From the NCBI RefSeq assembly GCF_030698125.1, contig NZ_JAUYNV010000025.1, positions 62,001 through 126,000 of the forward strand: a DNA stretch of 64,000 nucleotides, in the 5' to 3' direction. Positions within the stretch are counted from its first letter, which is position 1, and every line of letters starts with the position of its first letter. Made by a program: the position numbers and the translations under genes. This document shows, piece by piece, positions 11,149 through 20,541 of this stretch. The notes below the pieces were generated by a model. The model made no database searches. It was not told the origin of the DNA and worked only from the letters and a program-made list of their open reading frames with translations. Source of the DNA: Methyloversatilis sp. (lineage in GTDB: Bacteria > Pseudomonadota > Gammaproteobacteria > Burkholderiales > Rhodocyclaceae).

Positions 11149-13881
11149 TTGTCAAGAGAAACAGAGAAGAAGAATTCACCGAGCAAGATCCGACGCGCCG
11201 ACCCGTTCTTCGAACGCGAGTCGACCCGTTACGACAACCCGCTGCCGAGCCGCGAGTACATCGTGCAGATGCTCGAAGAAGCCGGCATGCCGATGAGCGC
11301 CGACGAGCTTGTGCAGACGCTCGACATCCAGCCGGAGGAGCGCGAACACTTCGTGCGCCGCCTGAGCGCGATGGAGCGCGAGGCGCAACTGATGCGCAAC
11401 CGGCGCGATGCCTACATCATTCCCGACAAGGCTGATCTCGTGGCAGGTCGGGTCGAAGGACACCCGGACGGGTTCGGCTTCGTCATCACCGGTGACGGCA
11501 AGGACAAGAAGGGCGAAAAAGGCGACAAGGGCGACATCTTTCTGAGCGCGCAGGAAATGCGCAGCGTGCTGCATGGCGACCGTGTGCTGGTGCGCGTCAC
11601 CGGCCTTGATCGCCGTGGCCGCCGTGAGGGCAGGGTGGTTGAGGTCACCGAGCGCGGCAATACGCGTCTGGTCGCCCGCGTCGTCGAAGAGCACGGCGTG
11701 CAGTTCTGCATTGCCGAGAACCGCCGCATCCGCCAGCAGATCGTGCTGGCCGCGCCCGAGAAGGGCAAGCGGGCACTGAAGGCCGCCGCTGGCAGCGTGG
11801 TCGAAGTCGAACTGATCGAACAGCCGACCCGCTACACGCCGCCGATCGGCCGTGTCGTCGAGGTCCTGGGCAATTTCGGCGATTCCGGCATGGAAATCGA
11901 AATCGCGCTGCGCAAGCACGACATGCCGCACGAATTTTCCGCCAAGGCACTGGCTGCGGCAAAACGCCTGCCCGACGAAGTTCGACCGGAAGACATCGGC
12001 AAGCGAGAAGATCTGCGCGCGCTGCCGCTGGTCACCATCGACGGTGAAACCGCGCGCGACTTCGACGATGCGGTCTACGCCGAACGGCAGGGCAAGGGCT
12101 TCCGCCTGATCGTCGCCATCGCCGACGTGAGTCACTACGTAAAGCCGGATGCTCCACTCGACATCGATGCCTTCGAACGCGGCAACTCGGTGTATTTCCC
12201 GCGCCGCGTCATTCCGATGCTGCCGGAAAAACTGTCGAACGGCCTGTGCTCCCTGAACCCCGAGGTCGATCGCCTGTGCATGGTGTGCGACATGGACGTG
12301 TCGGCCACCGGCGTCATCCAGCACTACAGCTTTTACGCCGCCGTGATGAATTCCAGGGCACGGCTGACCTACACCGAAGTGGCAGCGGCGATCTACGACA
12401 AGGACCCTGCGACGCGCGAACGCCTGAAGCCGTTGCTGCCACGCCTCGAAGCGCTCGATGCGGTGTTCCGCGTGTTCGAGAAGGCGCGTGCCAAGCGCGG
12501 CGCGATCGACTTTGAAACCGTCGAAACGCTGATGCTGTTCAACGACGAGGGCAAGATCGACCGCATCGTGCCGTACGCCCGCAATGATGCGCACCGGCTG
12601 ATCGAGGAATGCATGCTCGCCGCCAATGTGTGCGCATCGCGCTTTCTCGAAGACAGCAAGCAGCCGACGCTGTATCGCGTGCACGAAGGACCGAGCGAGG
12701 ACCGGTTGCAGAAGCTGCGCGCCTTCCTCGGCGAATTCGGCTTCCAGCTGGGTGGCGGCGACAAGCCGCACGCGAAGGACTACGCCGCACTGCTGACGCA
12801 GATCGGCGACCGCCCGGACCGCCAGCTGCTGCAGACCGTGATGCTGCGTTCGCTGCGCCAGGCGGTGTACAGCCCCGACAACGTCGGCCACTTCGGTCTT
12901 GCCTACGAGGCCTATACCCACTTCACGTCGCCGATCCGTCGTTATCCCGACCTGCTGGTGCATCGCGCGATCAAGGCAGCGCTCGCGAAGAAGCGTTACG
13001 AGCCGGGTGACTGGTCGGACATCGGCCTGCACTGCTCGACCACCGAGCGGCGTGCCGACGAAGCCAGCCGCGACGTCCAGAACTGGCTCAAGTGCTATTT
13101 CATGCAGGATCGCGTCGGCGAGGAGTTCGAAGGCAGCGTATCGGCTGTCGTGCCGTTCGGTCTGTTCGTCGCGCTCGACAATGTCTTCATCGAAGGGCTG
13201 GTGCACATTTCCGAACTGGGCGCTGACTACTTCCACTACGAAGAGGGCAAGCATCGTCTGGTTGGCGAGCGCAGCGGACGCATGTATCGCCTCGCCGACC
13301 GGGTGCGCATTCAGGTGGTGCGGGTCGATCTGGACAACACCCGCATCGAATTCAGGCTGGCGGATGGCGGCGAGGATTTCGGCCGCGTGCCACGCGCATC
13401 GCTGACGCCCAAAGCCGTGCCGACCGGCCCTTCGTCGCGCAAGCGGGTCGCTGTTGAAGCGGTCGAGCCCAGTACGCCACCGAAAGCGGTAAAAACGGGG
13501 CGGGGTCGGGCAGCCAGAAAGGCGGCCCAGGCGTCTGCTGCCGCCGCATCCCCGTACGCTATTCCGGACAAGCCGTCCGTTGGCAAAAAATCGAAAGCAG
13601 CATCGAAGGCAGCGCCTGACGCACCAGCCAAGCCAACCAAGCCAGCCAAAAGCGGCGCGAAAAAGGCTGCGAAGCCCAAGGCTGCAAAGCCGGAGCCCGC
13701 GAAGCGCGAAGCTGCAAAATCGCAGGCCACGAAGCCGGCCGCGAAAGCTGCCGGCAAACCCGCGGCCCTGCTGCTGTCGAAGTCGCCCGCCAGATCATCG
13801 AAGCCGGCCGCAGCAAACGGCGACGGGACGAAAGAGACCCCGCCTGAGCCGGCCGCACCGAAGCGTGGTGGCCGGAAATGA
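11149..13881 (+). CDS. rnr: Ribonuclease R with long basic C-terminal tail
   Basis: Processive 3'-5' exoribonuclease of the RNase II/R family that degrades structured RNA. In order: an N-terminal helix-turn-helix, cold-shock domains, the RNB catalytic domain with its aspartates in ARDFDDAVYAE (about residue 304), and an S1 domain (about 657-735). From about residue 775 to 910 the tail is Lys/Ala/Pro-rich with KPA/KAA-like repeats, making it about 100 residues longer than E. coli RNase R. The TTG start has an AAAGAAAG-type site upstream; no later start preserves the conserved N-terminus. Its stop overlaps rlmB by four bases. Confidence 0.95.
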   Translation: MSRETEKKNSPSKIRRADPFFERESTRYDNPLPSREYIVQMLEEAGMPMSADELVQTLDIQPEEREHFVRRLSAMEREAQLMRNRRDAYIIPDKADLVAGRVEGHPDGFGFVITGDGKDKKGEKGDKGDIFLSAQEMRSVLHGDRVLVRVTGLDRRGRREGRVVEVTERGNTRLVARVVEEHGVQFCIAENRRIRQQIVLAAPEKGKRALKAAAGSVVEVELIEQPTRYTPPIGRVVEVLGNFGDSGMEIEIALRKHDMPHEFSAKALAAAKRLPDEVRPEDIGKREDLRALPLVTIDGETARDFDDAVYAERQGKGFRLIVAIADVSHYVKPDAPLDIDAFERGNSVYFPRRVIPMLPEKLSNGLCSLNPEVDRLCMVCDMDVSATGVIQHYSFYAAVMNSRARLTYTEVAAAIYDKDPATRERLKPLLPRLEALDAVFRVFEKARAKRGAIDFETVETLMLFNDEGKIDRIVPYARNDAHRLIEECMLAANVCASRFLEDSKQPTLYRVHEGPSEDRLQKLRAFLGEFGFQLGGGDKPHAKDYAALLTQIGDRPDRQLLQTVMLRSLRQAVYSPDNVGHFGLAYEAYTHFTSPIRRYPDLLVHRAIKAALAKKRYEPGDWSDIGLHCSTTERRADEASRDVQNWLKCYFMQDRVGEEFEGSVSAVVPFGLFVALDNVFIEGLVHISELGADYFHYEEGKHRLVGERSGRMYRLADRVRIQVVRVDLDNTRIEFRLADGGEDFGRVPRASLTPKAVPTGPSSRKRVAVEAVEPSTPPKAVKTGRGRAARKAAQASAAAASPYAIPDKPSVGKKSKAASKAAPDAPAKPTKPAKSGAKKAAKPKAAKPEPAKREAAKSQATKPAAKAAGKPAALLLSKSPARSSKPAAANGDGTKETPPEPAAPKRGGRK

Positions 13882-14633
13882 GTGGCGATACGCGTTACAT
13901 CTTCGGCTTCCACGCGGTGACGGCAAAAATCCGTCACGCCGCGGACAGTGTGAAGGAGGTGTTCGTCTCCACGGCTCGGACCGATGGCCGCATGCGCGAC
14001 CTCGTCCGCGCGGCCGAGGCGGCTGGTGTGAAGCTGGTGCAGACCGATCCGGCGCGGCTTGACGGGCTGGCAGGTGGGGCGGCCCGCCATCAGGGTGTGG
14101 TGGCGCGCGTGCTGGCGCAGATTCCTTACCGCTCGCTGGATGACGTACTCGATGCGCTGTCCGAACCGCCGCTGCTGCTGGTGCTCGACGGCATCCAGGA
14201 TCCGCACAATCTCGGCGCCTGCCTGCGAGTCGCCGATGCGGCCGGCGCCCACGCCGTGGTCGCGCCGCGCGACCGTGCGGTCGGCCTGAACGCCACCGCG
14301 ATCAAGGTGGCCAGCGGTGCGGCAGATACCGTGCCGTATGTGACGGTGACGAACCTCGCGCGCAGCCTGCGCGAAATGAAGGAGCGCGACATCCTGACCA
14401 TTGGCGCGGCCGGCGAGGCAACGCAGTCGATGTATGCGGTTGACCAGTCGGGCGCGGTGGCCTGGGTGCTCGGCGCGGAGGGCGATGGTCTGCGCCGGCT
14501 GACGCGCGAAACCGCCGACGTGCTGGCGATGATCCCGATGCATGGCACGGTCGAAAGCCTGAATGTATCGGTGGCCAGCGGCATCTGCCTGTTCGAGGCC
14601 AGACGCCAGCGCAGCGCCCGGTCCGGCTTGTGA
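13878..14633 (+). CDS. rlmB: 23S rRNA Gm2251 2'-O-methyltransferase RlmB
   Basis: SpoU/TrmH-family enzyme that methylates the ribose of G2251 in 23S rRNA. It shows an N-terminal substrate-binding domain and the knotted SPOUT motifs: LDGIQDPHNLGACLR (motif 1), VLGAEGDGLRRL (motif 2) and SLNVSVASGICLFE (motif 3). The 251-residue length is standard. Its ATG overlaps the rnr stop, and the rnr-rlmB pairing is common in proteobacteria. Confidence 0.96.
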   Translation: MSGDTRYIFGFHAVTAKIRHAADSVKEVFVSTARTDGRMRDLVRAAEAAGVKLVQTDPARLDGLAGGAARHQGVVARVLAQIPYRSLDDVLDALSEPPLLLVLDGIQDPHNLGACLRVADAAGAHAVVAPRDRAVGLNATAIKVASGAADTVPYVTVTNLARSLREMKERDILTIGAAGEATQSMYAVDQSGAVAWVLGAEGDGLRRLTRETADVLAMIPMHGTVESLNVSVASGICLFEARRQRSARSGL

Positions 14634-14658
14634 GGCCTTGATTTTCCGGGCTATAATG
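14628..14658 (+). promoter_or_regulatory. Candidate sigma-70 promoter of the rpsF operon
   Basis: A perfect -10 hexamer TATAAT lies at 14653-14658, just after the rlmB stop. The -35 match (TTGTGA, 19-base spacer) is poor in sequence and spacing. The position, about 95 bases before rpsF, fits a separate ribosomal-protein promoter with a structured leader. Confidence 0.55.
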
Positions 14659-14752
14659 TTTGGCTTACCTTGCCTCACCGGATTCGCATGCCGGGAGGCT
14701 TAACCGCCAGGTCTGCCGCAGGGCAGGCGGGCAAAAACCGCAAGGAGATTAC

Positions 14753-15172
14753 ATGCGACATTACGAAGTGGTTTTTATCGTCCATCCGGACCAGAGCGAG
14801 CAGGTGCCCGCGATGGTCGAGCGCTACCGCACGCTGGTCACCGGCCGCAGCGGCAGCATTCACCGTCTGGAAGACTGGGGTCGCCGCCAGCTGGCCTACC
14901 CGATCCAGAAGGTGCACAAGGCTCACTACGTGCTGATGAACATCGAGTGCGACAACGAAACGCTGGCCGAACTCGAGCACGCCTTCAAATTCAACGACGC
15001 TGTGTTGCGCCATCTGACGATCAAGATGCGCAAGGCCGTTGTGACGGCCTCGCCGATGATGAAGGAAGAAAAGTCGCGTTCGCTGCTGGCACCGTCCGCT
15101 GACTCGGCACCGTCCGCTGACTCGGCACCGGCTGCGGAAGTCGAGCCGGTCGCCGAACAGCCGGCCGCTTGA
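14753..15172 (+). CDS. rpsF: 30S ribosomal protein S6
   Basis: Small-subunit protein that binds 16S rRNA as a pair with S18. The start follows a strong AAGGAG site and gives [14 protein letters not shown], the family N-terminus. The core ends near residue 100 and is followed by an Ala/Ser/Glu-rich tail (139 residues total) that contains a duplicated six-residue APSADS-like unit encoded by two identical 18-bp repeats. First gene of rpsF-priB-rpsR-rplI. The stop overlaps the priB start. Confidence 0.98.
   Translation: MRHYEVVFIVHPDQSEQVPAMVERYRTLVTGRSGSIHRLEDWGRRQLAYPIQKVHKAHYVLMNIECDNETLAELEHAFKFNDAVLRHLTIKMRKAVVTASPMMKEEKSRSLLAPSADSAPSADSAPAAEVEPVAEQPAA
15089..15124 (+). repeat. Two perfect 18-bp tandem repeats inside rpsF
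   Basis: The unit GCACCGTCCGCTGACTCG occurs twice in a row, with a partial third copy after it. It is in frame and lengthens the acidic C-terminal tail of S6 by six residues per copy, so copy number could vary by slippage without a frameshift. Confidence 0.9.
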
Positions 15173-15522
15173 TCGAAGGCGGAACGGATACGGAGCGCAA
15201 GGCAAATCCGTCCGGTCAGGCGATCAACAGTTTCACGTTGCACGCCACCCTGATCGAACGTGACGCGCTGAGGCACACACCGGCTGGCGTGCCGATCCTG
15301 CGGGGATGTCTCGAACACCACTCGCAGCAGATCGAAAACGGCGTGCCGCGCGAAGTCAGGCTTGAAACAGACTTCGTGCTGCTCGGAGACCAGGCCGGAT
15401 TGCTCGCCGCCGCACCGCTCGGAACCGCGTTGATCGCACAAGGATTCATGGCTGCCCGCAGCGCACGAAGCAGGCAGGCAGTCATGCACATGAACAGCAT
15501 CGAATTCGTGACGGAACGCTGA
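15169..15522 (+). CDS. priB: Primosomal replication protein N (PriB)
   Basis: Small OB-fold single-strand DNA-binding protein that helps PriA reload the replisome at stalled forks. The 117-residue frame contains the PriB pattern [21 protein letters not shown] and EFVTER. It lies between rpsF and rpsR, the diagnostic place for priB in beta- and gammaproteobacteria. A TTG overlapping the rpsF stop (TTGA) is the likely start, although the conserved domain begins about 20 residues later, so the exact start is uncertain. Confidence 0.9.
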   Translation: MIEGGTDTERKANPSGQAINSFTLHATLIERDALRHTPAGVPILRGCLEHHSQQIENGVPREVRLETDFVLLGDQAGLLAAAPLGTALIAQGFMAARSARSRQAVMHMNSIEFVTER

Positions 15523-15556
15523 CCTGCGAACCGTCGCAAAAATGGAAGGAACCACC

Positions 15557-15829
15557 ATGGCATTCAGACCGAAGACCGCAAAGAAGAAGGACGATCGCGG
15601 ATCACGCAGCATGTTCAAGCGCCGCAAGTTCTGCCGCTTCAGCGCCGAGAAGATCGAAGAAATCGACTACAAGGACGTCGAAATCCTGAAGGATTTCATC
15701 TCCGAGAACGGCAAGATCATGCCGGCCCGACTGACCGGCACCCGTGCCGGCTATCAGCGGCAGCTGTCCACGGCCATCAAGCGCGCCCGCTTCCTTGCGC
15801 TGATGCCTTTCACTGACCTGCACCAGTAA
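15557..15829 (+). CDS. rpsR: 30S ribosomal protein S18
   Basis: Small-subunit protein that pairs with S6 on the platform of the 30S. The 90-residue protein contains [32 protein letters not shown] and [11 protein letters not shown]. The start at [11 protein letters not shown] is supported by a GGAAGGA site 8-14 bases upstream. Third gene of the rpsF operon. Confidence 0.98.
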   Translation: MAFRPKTAKKKDDRGSRSMFKRRKFCRFSAEKIEEIDYKDVEILKDFISENGKIMPARLTGTRAGYQRQLSTAIKRARFLALMPFTDLHQ

Positions 15830-15843
15830 GCGAGGAGACGACC

Positions 15844-16293
15844 ATGCAAGTCATCCTGATGGATAAAGTGGCCAAGCTCGGCGATCTGGGCGATGTGGTA
15901 AAGGTGCGTGACGGTTACGCCCGCAATTTCCTGATTCCGACCGGGCGCGCCAAGCGCGTCACGCCGGAAAACCTGGCGGTGTTCGAGACGCGGCGCGCCG
16001 AACTGGAAAAGGCGGCTGCCGAACGCCTGGCGACAGCGAAGTCCGTCGCCGAAAAGATGGAAGGCGTAACCGTCAAGGTCATGCGCAAGGCCGGTGTCGA
16101 TGGTCGCCTGTTCGGCTCGGTGTCGACATCCGACATCGCCGAAGCACTCGTCGCCCAGTCCTTCCCGGTCGACAAGTCGATGGTGCGCATGCCCGACGGT
16201 CCGCTGAAGACAACCGGCGAAAACCAGTTCGAAATCGCGCTGCACTCGGATGTGCTGGTCAATGTGACGGTGGCAGTGGTCGGCGAAAGCTGA
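15844..16293 (+). CDS. rplI: 50S ribosomal protein L9
   Basis: Large-subunit protein that binds 23S rRNA with its N-terminal domain and extends its C-terminal domain by a long helix. Begins [32 protein letters not shown], the L9 signature; 149 residues as usual. A GAGGAG site precedes it. It ends the rpsF-priB-rpsR-rplI operon, with a terminator 40 bases downstream. Confidence 0.98.
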   Translation: MQVILMDKVAKLGDLGDVVKVRDGYARNFLIPTGRAKRVTPENLAVFETRRAELEKAAAERLATAKSVAEKMEGVTVKVMRKAGVDGRLFGSVSTSDIAEALVAQSFPVDKSMVRMPDGPLKTTGENQFEIALHSDVLVNVTVAVVGES

Positions 16294-16330
16294 TCGTCAC
16301 GCCCGGCCGGCTGGCCGGATCGCAGCGGGA

Positions 16331-16359
16331 AAGCCACCTCAGGGTGGCTTTTTTGTTTT
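16331..16359 (+). terminator. Rho-independent terminator after rplI
   Basis: Stem AGCCACC/GGTGGCT with a four-base TCAG loop, followed by TTTTTTGTTTT. It ends the ribosomal protein operon before dnaB. Confidence 0.9.
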
Positions 16360-16388
16360 GCGATGCGGCTTCCAGATGTCCTTCCAGA

Positions 16389-16420
16389 ATGTCCACAACA
16401 CTGCCCACAGCTTATCCACA
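16389..16420 (+). promoter_or_regulatory. DnaA-box-like cluster upstream of dnaB
   Basis: A perfect DnaA box TTATCCACA lies at 16412-16420. Two weaker boxes in the same orientation precede it at 16389-16397 (ATGTCCACA, 7 of 9) and 16401-16409 (CTGCCCACA, 6 of 9). The spacing is 12 and 11 bases, about one helical turn. The cluster sits between the rplI terminator and a TAGATT-like sequence near 16453, so it may let DnaA regulate dnaB. Confidence 0.6.
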
Positions 16421-16501
16421 GCTTGTGCCGTTGTGCCGTACGCCCGGCGGGACTAGATTGCCGGATTGACGGCGCAGCTTCCAGGAAATGAAAACAACAC
16501 A

Positions 16502-17917
16502 ATGAGCATCGTGCGCAACGCAGGCAACCCCGACGCGCAGGCGGCGCAGGCTTCGCAGGACAGACAGATCGCTGCCCTCAAGCTGCCGCCGCATTCGATC
16601 GAGGCCGAACAATCGCTGATCGGCGGGCTGCTGCTCGACAACAGTACCTGGGACCGTGTCGGTGATCAGGTCAGCGAATCCGATTTCTACCGCGACGACC
16701 ATCGTCGCATCTTCCGCCACATCGCGAAGCTGATCGAACAGGGCAAGCCGGCCGACGTCGTCACGGTGTACGAGTCGATCGAAAAGTCGGACGAGGGGCA
16801 ACAGACCGGAGGATTGGCGTATCTGGGCGAGATCGCCAACAACACGCCGTCGGCAGCGAACATCCGCCGTTACGCGGAAATCGTCCGCGAGCGCGCCATC
16901 CTGCGCAAACTGGTCAGCGTGGGCGATGAAATCGCAGCGAGCGCGCTGTCGCCCCGCGGGCGCGACGCCAAAACCTTGCTCGACGAAGCGGAATCGAAGA
17001 TCTTCGAGATTGCGGAAGCCGGTGCCAGCAGCGGCTCGGGCTTCGTCGCCATCCAGCCCTTGCTGGTCCAGGTGGTGAACCGTATCCAGGAACTGTACGA
17101 CCGCGATGACCCTTCCGACGTCACCGGTGTTCCGACCGGCTACATCGATCTCGATGCGAAGACGGCAGGCCTGCAACCGGGCGACATGATCATCGTCGCC
17201 GGCCGTCCGGCCATGGGCAAAACCTCGTTCGCGCTGAATATCGCCGAGCACATCGCCGTCGACATGGGACTGCCGGTCGCCATCTTCTCGCTCGAAATGC
17301 CGGGCACCCAGCTGGCCATGCGTTTCGTGTCATCGGTCGCCAAGATCGATCAGGGCCGTCTGCGCACCGGACGGCTGACCGACGATGACTGGGGCCGGCT
17401 GACGATGGCACTGGGCAAGCTGCATGAAGCGCCCATCCACATCGACGAGACGGGCGGCATCAATCCGACCGACCTGCGCGCCCGTGCGCGGCGGCTGTAC
17501 CGGCAATGCGGCAAGCTCGGCCTGATCGTGGTCGATTACCTGCAGCTGATGTCAGGCACGCGCGATGGCGAAAACCGGACAGCGGAAATTTCCGAAATTT
17601 CCCGTTCCATCAAGTCGCTGGCCAAGGAACTGCACGTACCCATCATCGCGCTGTCGCAGCTGAACCGCGCACTGGAACAGCGACCCAACAAGCGGCCGGT
17701 CATGAGCGACTTGCGCGAATCCGGCGCGATCGAACAGGACGCGGACATCATCATGTTCATCTACCGGGACGAGGTCTACAACCCGGACACGCAGGACAAG
17801 GGGCTGGCCGAAATCATCATCGGCAAGCACCGCAACGGCCCGACCGGAACGGTCACGCTCGGCTTCCAGGGGGAACACACCCGCTTCGTCAACGCGGCGC
17901 GGCCGGGTTCCTACTGA
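16502..17917 (+). CDS. dnaB: Replicative DNA helicase DnaB
   Basis: Hexameric 5'-3' helicase that drives the replication fork. The N-terminal domain begins at LKLPPHSIEAEQSLIGG; the RecA-like C-terminal domain has Walker A GRPAMGKTS at about residue 234, Walker B LIVVDYLQLM, and the signature SRSIKSLAKEL. At 471 residues it is normal in length, and no intein is present. The ATG at MSIVRNAGN is chosen over a poorer upstream start that would add 12 residues. Confidence 0.97.
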   Translation: MSIVRNAGNPDAQAAQASQDRQIAALKLPPHSIEAEQSLIGGLLLDNSTWDRVGDQVSESDFYRDDHRRIFRHIAKLIEQGKPADVVTVYESIEKSDEGQQTGGLAYLGEIANNTPSAANIRRYAEIVRERAILRKLVSVGDEIAASALSPRGRDAKTLLDEAESKIFEIAEAGASSGSGFVAIQPLLVQVVNRIQELYDRDDPSDVTGVPTGYIDLDAKTAGLQPGDMIIVAGRPAMGKTSFALNIAEHIAVDMGLPVAIFSLEMPGTQLAMRFVSSVAKIDQGRLRTGRLTDDDWGRLTMALGKLHEAPIHIDETGGINPTDLRARARRLYRQCGKLGLIVVDYLQLMSGTRDGENRTAEISEISRSIKSLAKELHVPIIALSQLNRALEQRPNKRPVMSDLRESGAIEQDADIIMFIYRDEVYNPDTQDKGLAEIIIGKHRNGPTGTVTLGFQGEHTRFVNAARPGSY

Positions 17918-18090
17918 CGCGCCCATGAGTTCCGGCGTTCGAATTCTACGTTGCCAGTGTGTGCCGGACACCGCATCGGCTGACGCTGCAAGCCTTGAAC
18001 ACAGAGATCGGGCCGGTGGATCTTCCTGCACTGGATACCGGCAGCACGCGCAAGCTGTTCCGCGACTGAATGGCGGCCCTGATCGCGGTT

Positions 18091-18546
18091 TCAGCCGGCG
18101 CCGTGTGCCGCCTGGTCTTGCCGCTTCAGGTGCGCGCTCAGCATATGCAGCTCCGTGCGCATCCGGGCAAACACGTCCGGCGGCAGGCCGGACTGTTCGG
18201 CCACCCCGGCATGGACTGGCCGCGCCTGTTCGCGCAGGGCACGTCCGGTATCGGTGAGCCGGATTTCCAGCGCCCGCTCGTCGATCCGGCTGCGCGCCCG
18301 CGTGATGTAGCCGGCGCCTTCAAGCCGCTTGAGCAGCGGCGTCAGCGTGGGCGAATCGAGATCCAGACGTTCGGCAAGCGCCTTCAGCGTCAGCGCGTCT
18401 TCCTGCCACAACACCAGCATCACCAGATATTGCGGATACGTCAGGCCGAGCGCCTTGAGGCCTGGCGAGTAACAACGGGTGATGGCATGCGTGGCGGCAT
18501 AGAGCGCGAAACACAGCTGCTGGTCAAGAAGCATCGGATCGATCAT
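18091..18546 (-). CDS. MarR-family regulator, OhrR-like
   Basis: A 151-residue winged-helix regulator. The segment [13 protein letters not shown] carries the N-terminal cysteine (residue 12) at the place of the peroxide-sensing cysteine of OhrR, followed by [15 protein letters not shown] and a MarR recognition helix region with [12 protein letters not shown] and the [10 protein letters not shown] wing. OhrR proteins normally repress ohr, an organic hydroperoxide reductase gene, but no ohr gene is visible here. It is last in a minus-strand group with the Mth938-like gene, bcp and phoH; the target is inferred. Confidence 0.85.
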   Translation of the reverse strand: MIDPMLLDQQLCFALYAATHAITRCYSPGLKALGLTYPQYLVMLVLWQEDALTLKALAERLDLDSPTLTPLLKRLEGAGYITRARSRIDERALEIRLTDTGRALREQARPVHAGVAEQSGLPPDVFARMRTELHMLSAHLKRQDQAAHGAG

Positions 18547-18571
18547 GGTTGCGGCTCCTTCATCATTTCAC

Positions 18572-20026
18572 TCACAGCACTTCGGCTGCATGATCGGCAA
18601 GGCGCGAGCGCTCGCCACGCTGCAAGGTCACATGACCACTGTGCGGCCAGCCCTTGAAACGGTCAACGACATAGGTCAGGCCCGAGCTGCCTTCGGTCAG
18701 ATAGGGCGTATCGATCTGCGCAATATTGCCCAGGCAAATCACCTTGGTGCCGGGGCCGGCGCGGGTGATCAGCGTTTTCATCTGCTTGGGCGTCAGGTTC
18801 TGCGCCTCGTCGATGATCAGGAACTTGTTCAGGAAGGTGCGCCCGCGCATGAAATTGAGCGACTTGACCTTGATCCTGCTGCGGATCAGGTCGAGCGTGG
18901 CGGCGCGGCCCCACTCGCCGGAGGCATTCGGATCGTCGGTCTTGTTCAGCACGTCGAGGTTGTCTTCGAGCGCACCCATCCATGGCGTCATCTTTTCTTC
19001 TTCGGTGCCCGGCAGGAAGCCGATGTCTTCGCCGACCGGCACGGTCACGCGCGTCATGATGATTTCGCTGTAGAGCTTGCTTTCCAGTACCTGGGTGAGC
19101 CCGGCAGCCAGTGTCAGCAGCGTTTTGCCGGTACCGGCCTGGCCGAGCAGCGTGACGAAATCGATGTCCGGATTCATCAGCAGGTTCAGCGCGAAGTTCT
19201 GTTCGCGGTTGCGCGCCAGAATGCCCCAGACCGAATTCTTGTGGTGCCCGTAATCGACCAGCGTTTCCAGCACCGCGGTCTTGCCGCTGCGTTCGCGCAC
19301 TGCGGCATGGAAGGGCTTGTCCTGCTTCGCACCCGCTTCCCGGTAAACGAATTCATTGATCAGCAGGTCGGGGCACAGCGGGCCCTTGACCCGGTACAGC
19401 GTGCGGCCGTTTTCCTTCCATGACTCAAGGTTGCCGCCGTGCTCGTCCCAGAACTTCTCCGGCAACTCGCGCGTGCCGGTGTAGAGCATGTCGGTGTCTT
19501 CGAGCACCTTGTCGTTGAAGTAATCCTGCGCATGCAGCCCGAGCGCACGGGCCTTGATGCGCATGTTGATGTCCTTCGACACCAGGATGACCTGCCGCGC
19601 CGGGTGGCGTTGAGCCAGATGCATCACGACCGCGATGATCTGGTTGTCTGCCTTGGCGGTGGGCAGACCGGCCGGCAGCACGCCGTCGATCGCTTCGGTC
19701 TGCAGCAGCAGGTGGCCGCTCGCCAGGTCGCTCGACGCCGCCGCCAGCGGAATCCCGAGCGCGATACGGTCTTCCGCACCGCTGACGATCTCGTCCAGCA
19801 GCCGGCTGGCCTGGCGGGCGTTTCGCGCGACCTCGGTCATGCCCTTCTTGTTGTTGTCCAGCTCTTCCAGCGTCATGATCGGCACGAAGATGTCGTGCTC
19901 CTCGAAGCGGAACAGGCTGGTCGGGTCGTGCATCAGCACGTTGGTGTCGAGGATGAAGAGCTTGGTGGCCGGGTCGGATTTGCGTGTGCGCGATGCGGGT
20001 GCTGCAGCGGGGCGTCGGGTGGCCAT
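18572..20026 (-). CDS. PhoH-family ATPase with N-terminal PIN domain
   Basis: A 484-residue PhoH2-type protein. The N-terminal PIN-like nuclease domain starts LFILDTNVLMHDP with further acidic residues, and the C-terminal PhoH ATPase has Walker A GQAGTGKTLL at about residue 295 and the Walker B-like LIIDEAQNL. PhoH2 homologues link RNA helicase and ribonuclease activities; the role in this organism is unknown. It follows bcp by 31 bases and precedes the OhrR-like regulator by 25 bases. Confidence 0.93.
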   Translation of the reverse strand: MATRRPAAAPASRTRKSDPATKLFILDTNVLMHDPTSLFRFEEHDIFVPIMTLEELDNNKKGMTEVARNARQASRLLDEIVSGAEDRIALGIPLAAASSDLASGHLLLQTEAIDGVLPAGLPTAKADNQIIAVVMHLAQRHPARQVILVSKDINMRIKARALGLHAQDYFNDKVLEDTDMLYTGTRELPEKFWDEHGGNLESWKENGRTLYRVKGPLCPDLLINEFVYREAGAKQDKPFHAAVRERSGKTAVLETLVDYGHHKNSVWGILARNREQNFALNLLMNPDIDFVTLLGQAGTGKTLLTLAAGLTQVLESKLYSEIIMTRVTVPVGEDIGFLPGTEEEKMTPWMGALEDNLDVLNKTDDPNASGEWGRAATLDLIRSRIKVKSLNFMRGRTFLNKFLIIDEAQNLTPKQMKTLITRAGPGTKVICLGNIAQIDTPYLTEGSSGLTYVVDRFKGWPHSGHVTLQRGERSRLADHAAEVL

Positions 20027-20057
20027 TGGATTTTTTCTGCGTCAGTTGCGCCGGGTT

Positions 20058-20510
20058 TCAGAGTGTCTTGACGAAGTCGAGCACCTCGTCTGCGTGGCCC
20101 GGCACTTTCACACCACGCCACTCGCGCAGGATAAGGTCGCCGGTGCCGATTACGAAAGTGCTGCGCTCAACGCCGCGAAGCTGTTTGCCGTACATGTTCT
20201 TCATCTTCATGACGTCGAACAGGGCACAGGCGGTTTCATCCGGGTCGGAAATCAATTCGAACGGGAGCTCAAGCCTGGCCTTGAAATTCTGGTGCGACTT
20301 GATGCTGTCGCGCGAAATGCCGATCACGCCGCAGCCGGCTGCAACGAACTGCGGATACAGGTCACGGAAAGCTGCGCTTTCTGTGGTGCAACCGGGTGTG
20401 CTGTCTTTCGGATAGAAGTAGATGACCAGCGGCTTGGCGGCAGCGGACAGGTTGAAATCCTGTCCCGAGGTGGAAGCGAGTGTGAAGTCGTCGATCGGGG
20501 TGGTGCTCAT
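20058..20510 (-). CDS. bcp: Thioredoxin-dependent peroxiredoxin, Bcp/PrxQ type
   Basis: Reduces hydrogen peroxide and organic peroxides with thiol cofactors. The peroxidatic cysteine is Cys41 in YPKDSTPGCTTE. The second cysteine often found five residues later in PrxQ proteins is absent, so this may be the 1-Cys variant or use Cys in VAAGCGV or ETACALF. 150 residues from the ATG giving MSTTPIDDF. It is placed between the Mth938-like gene and phoH, with OhrR downstream, consistent with a peroxide-stress theme. Confidence 0.93.
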   Translation of the reverse strand: MSTTPIDDFTLASTSGQDFNLSAAAKPLVIYFYPKDSTPGCTTESAAFRDLYPQFVAAGCGVIGISRDSIKSHQNFKARLELPFELISDPDETACALFDVMKMKNMYGKQLRGVERSTFVIGTGDLILREWRGVKVPGHADEVLDFVKTL

Positions 20511-20541
20511 CTGAGCCGTCTCTCCTTGAGTGGTTTCGGGG

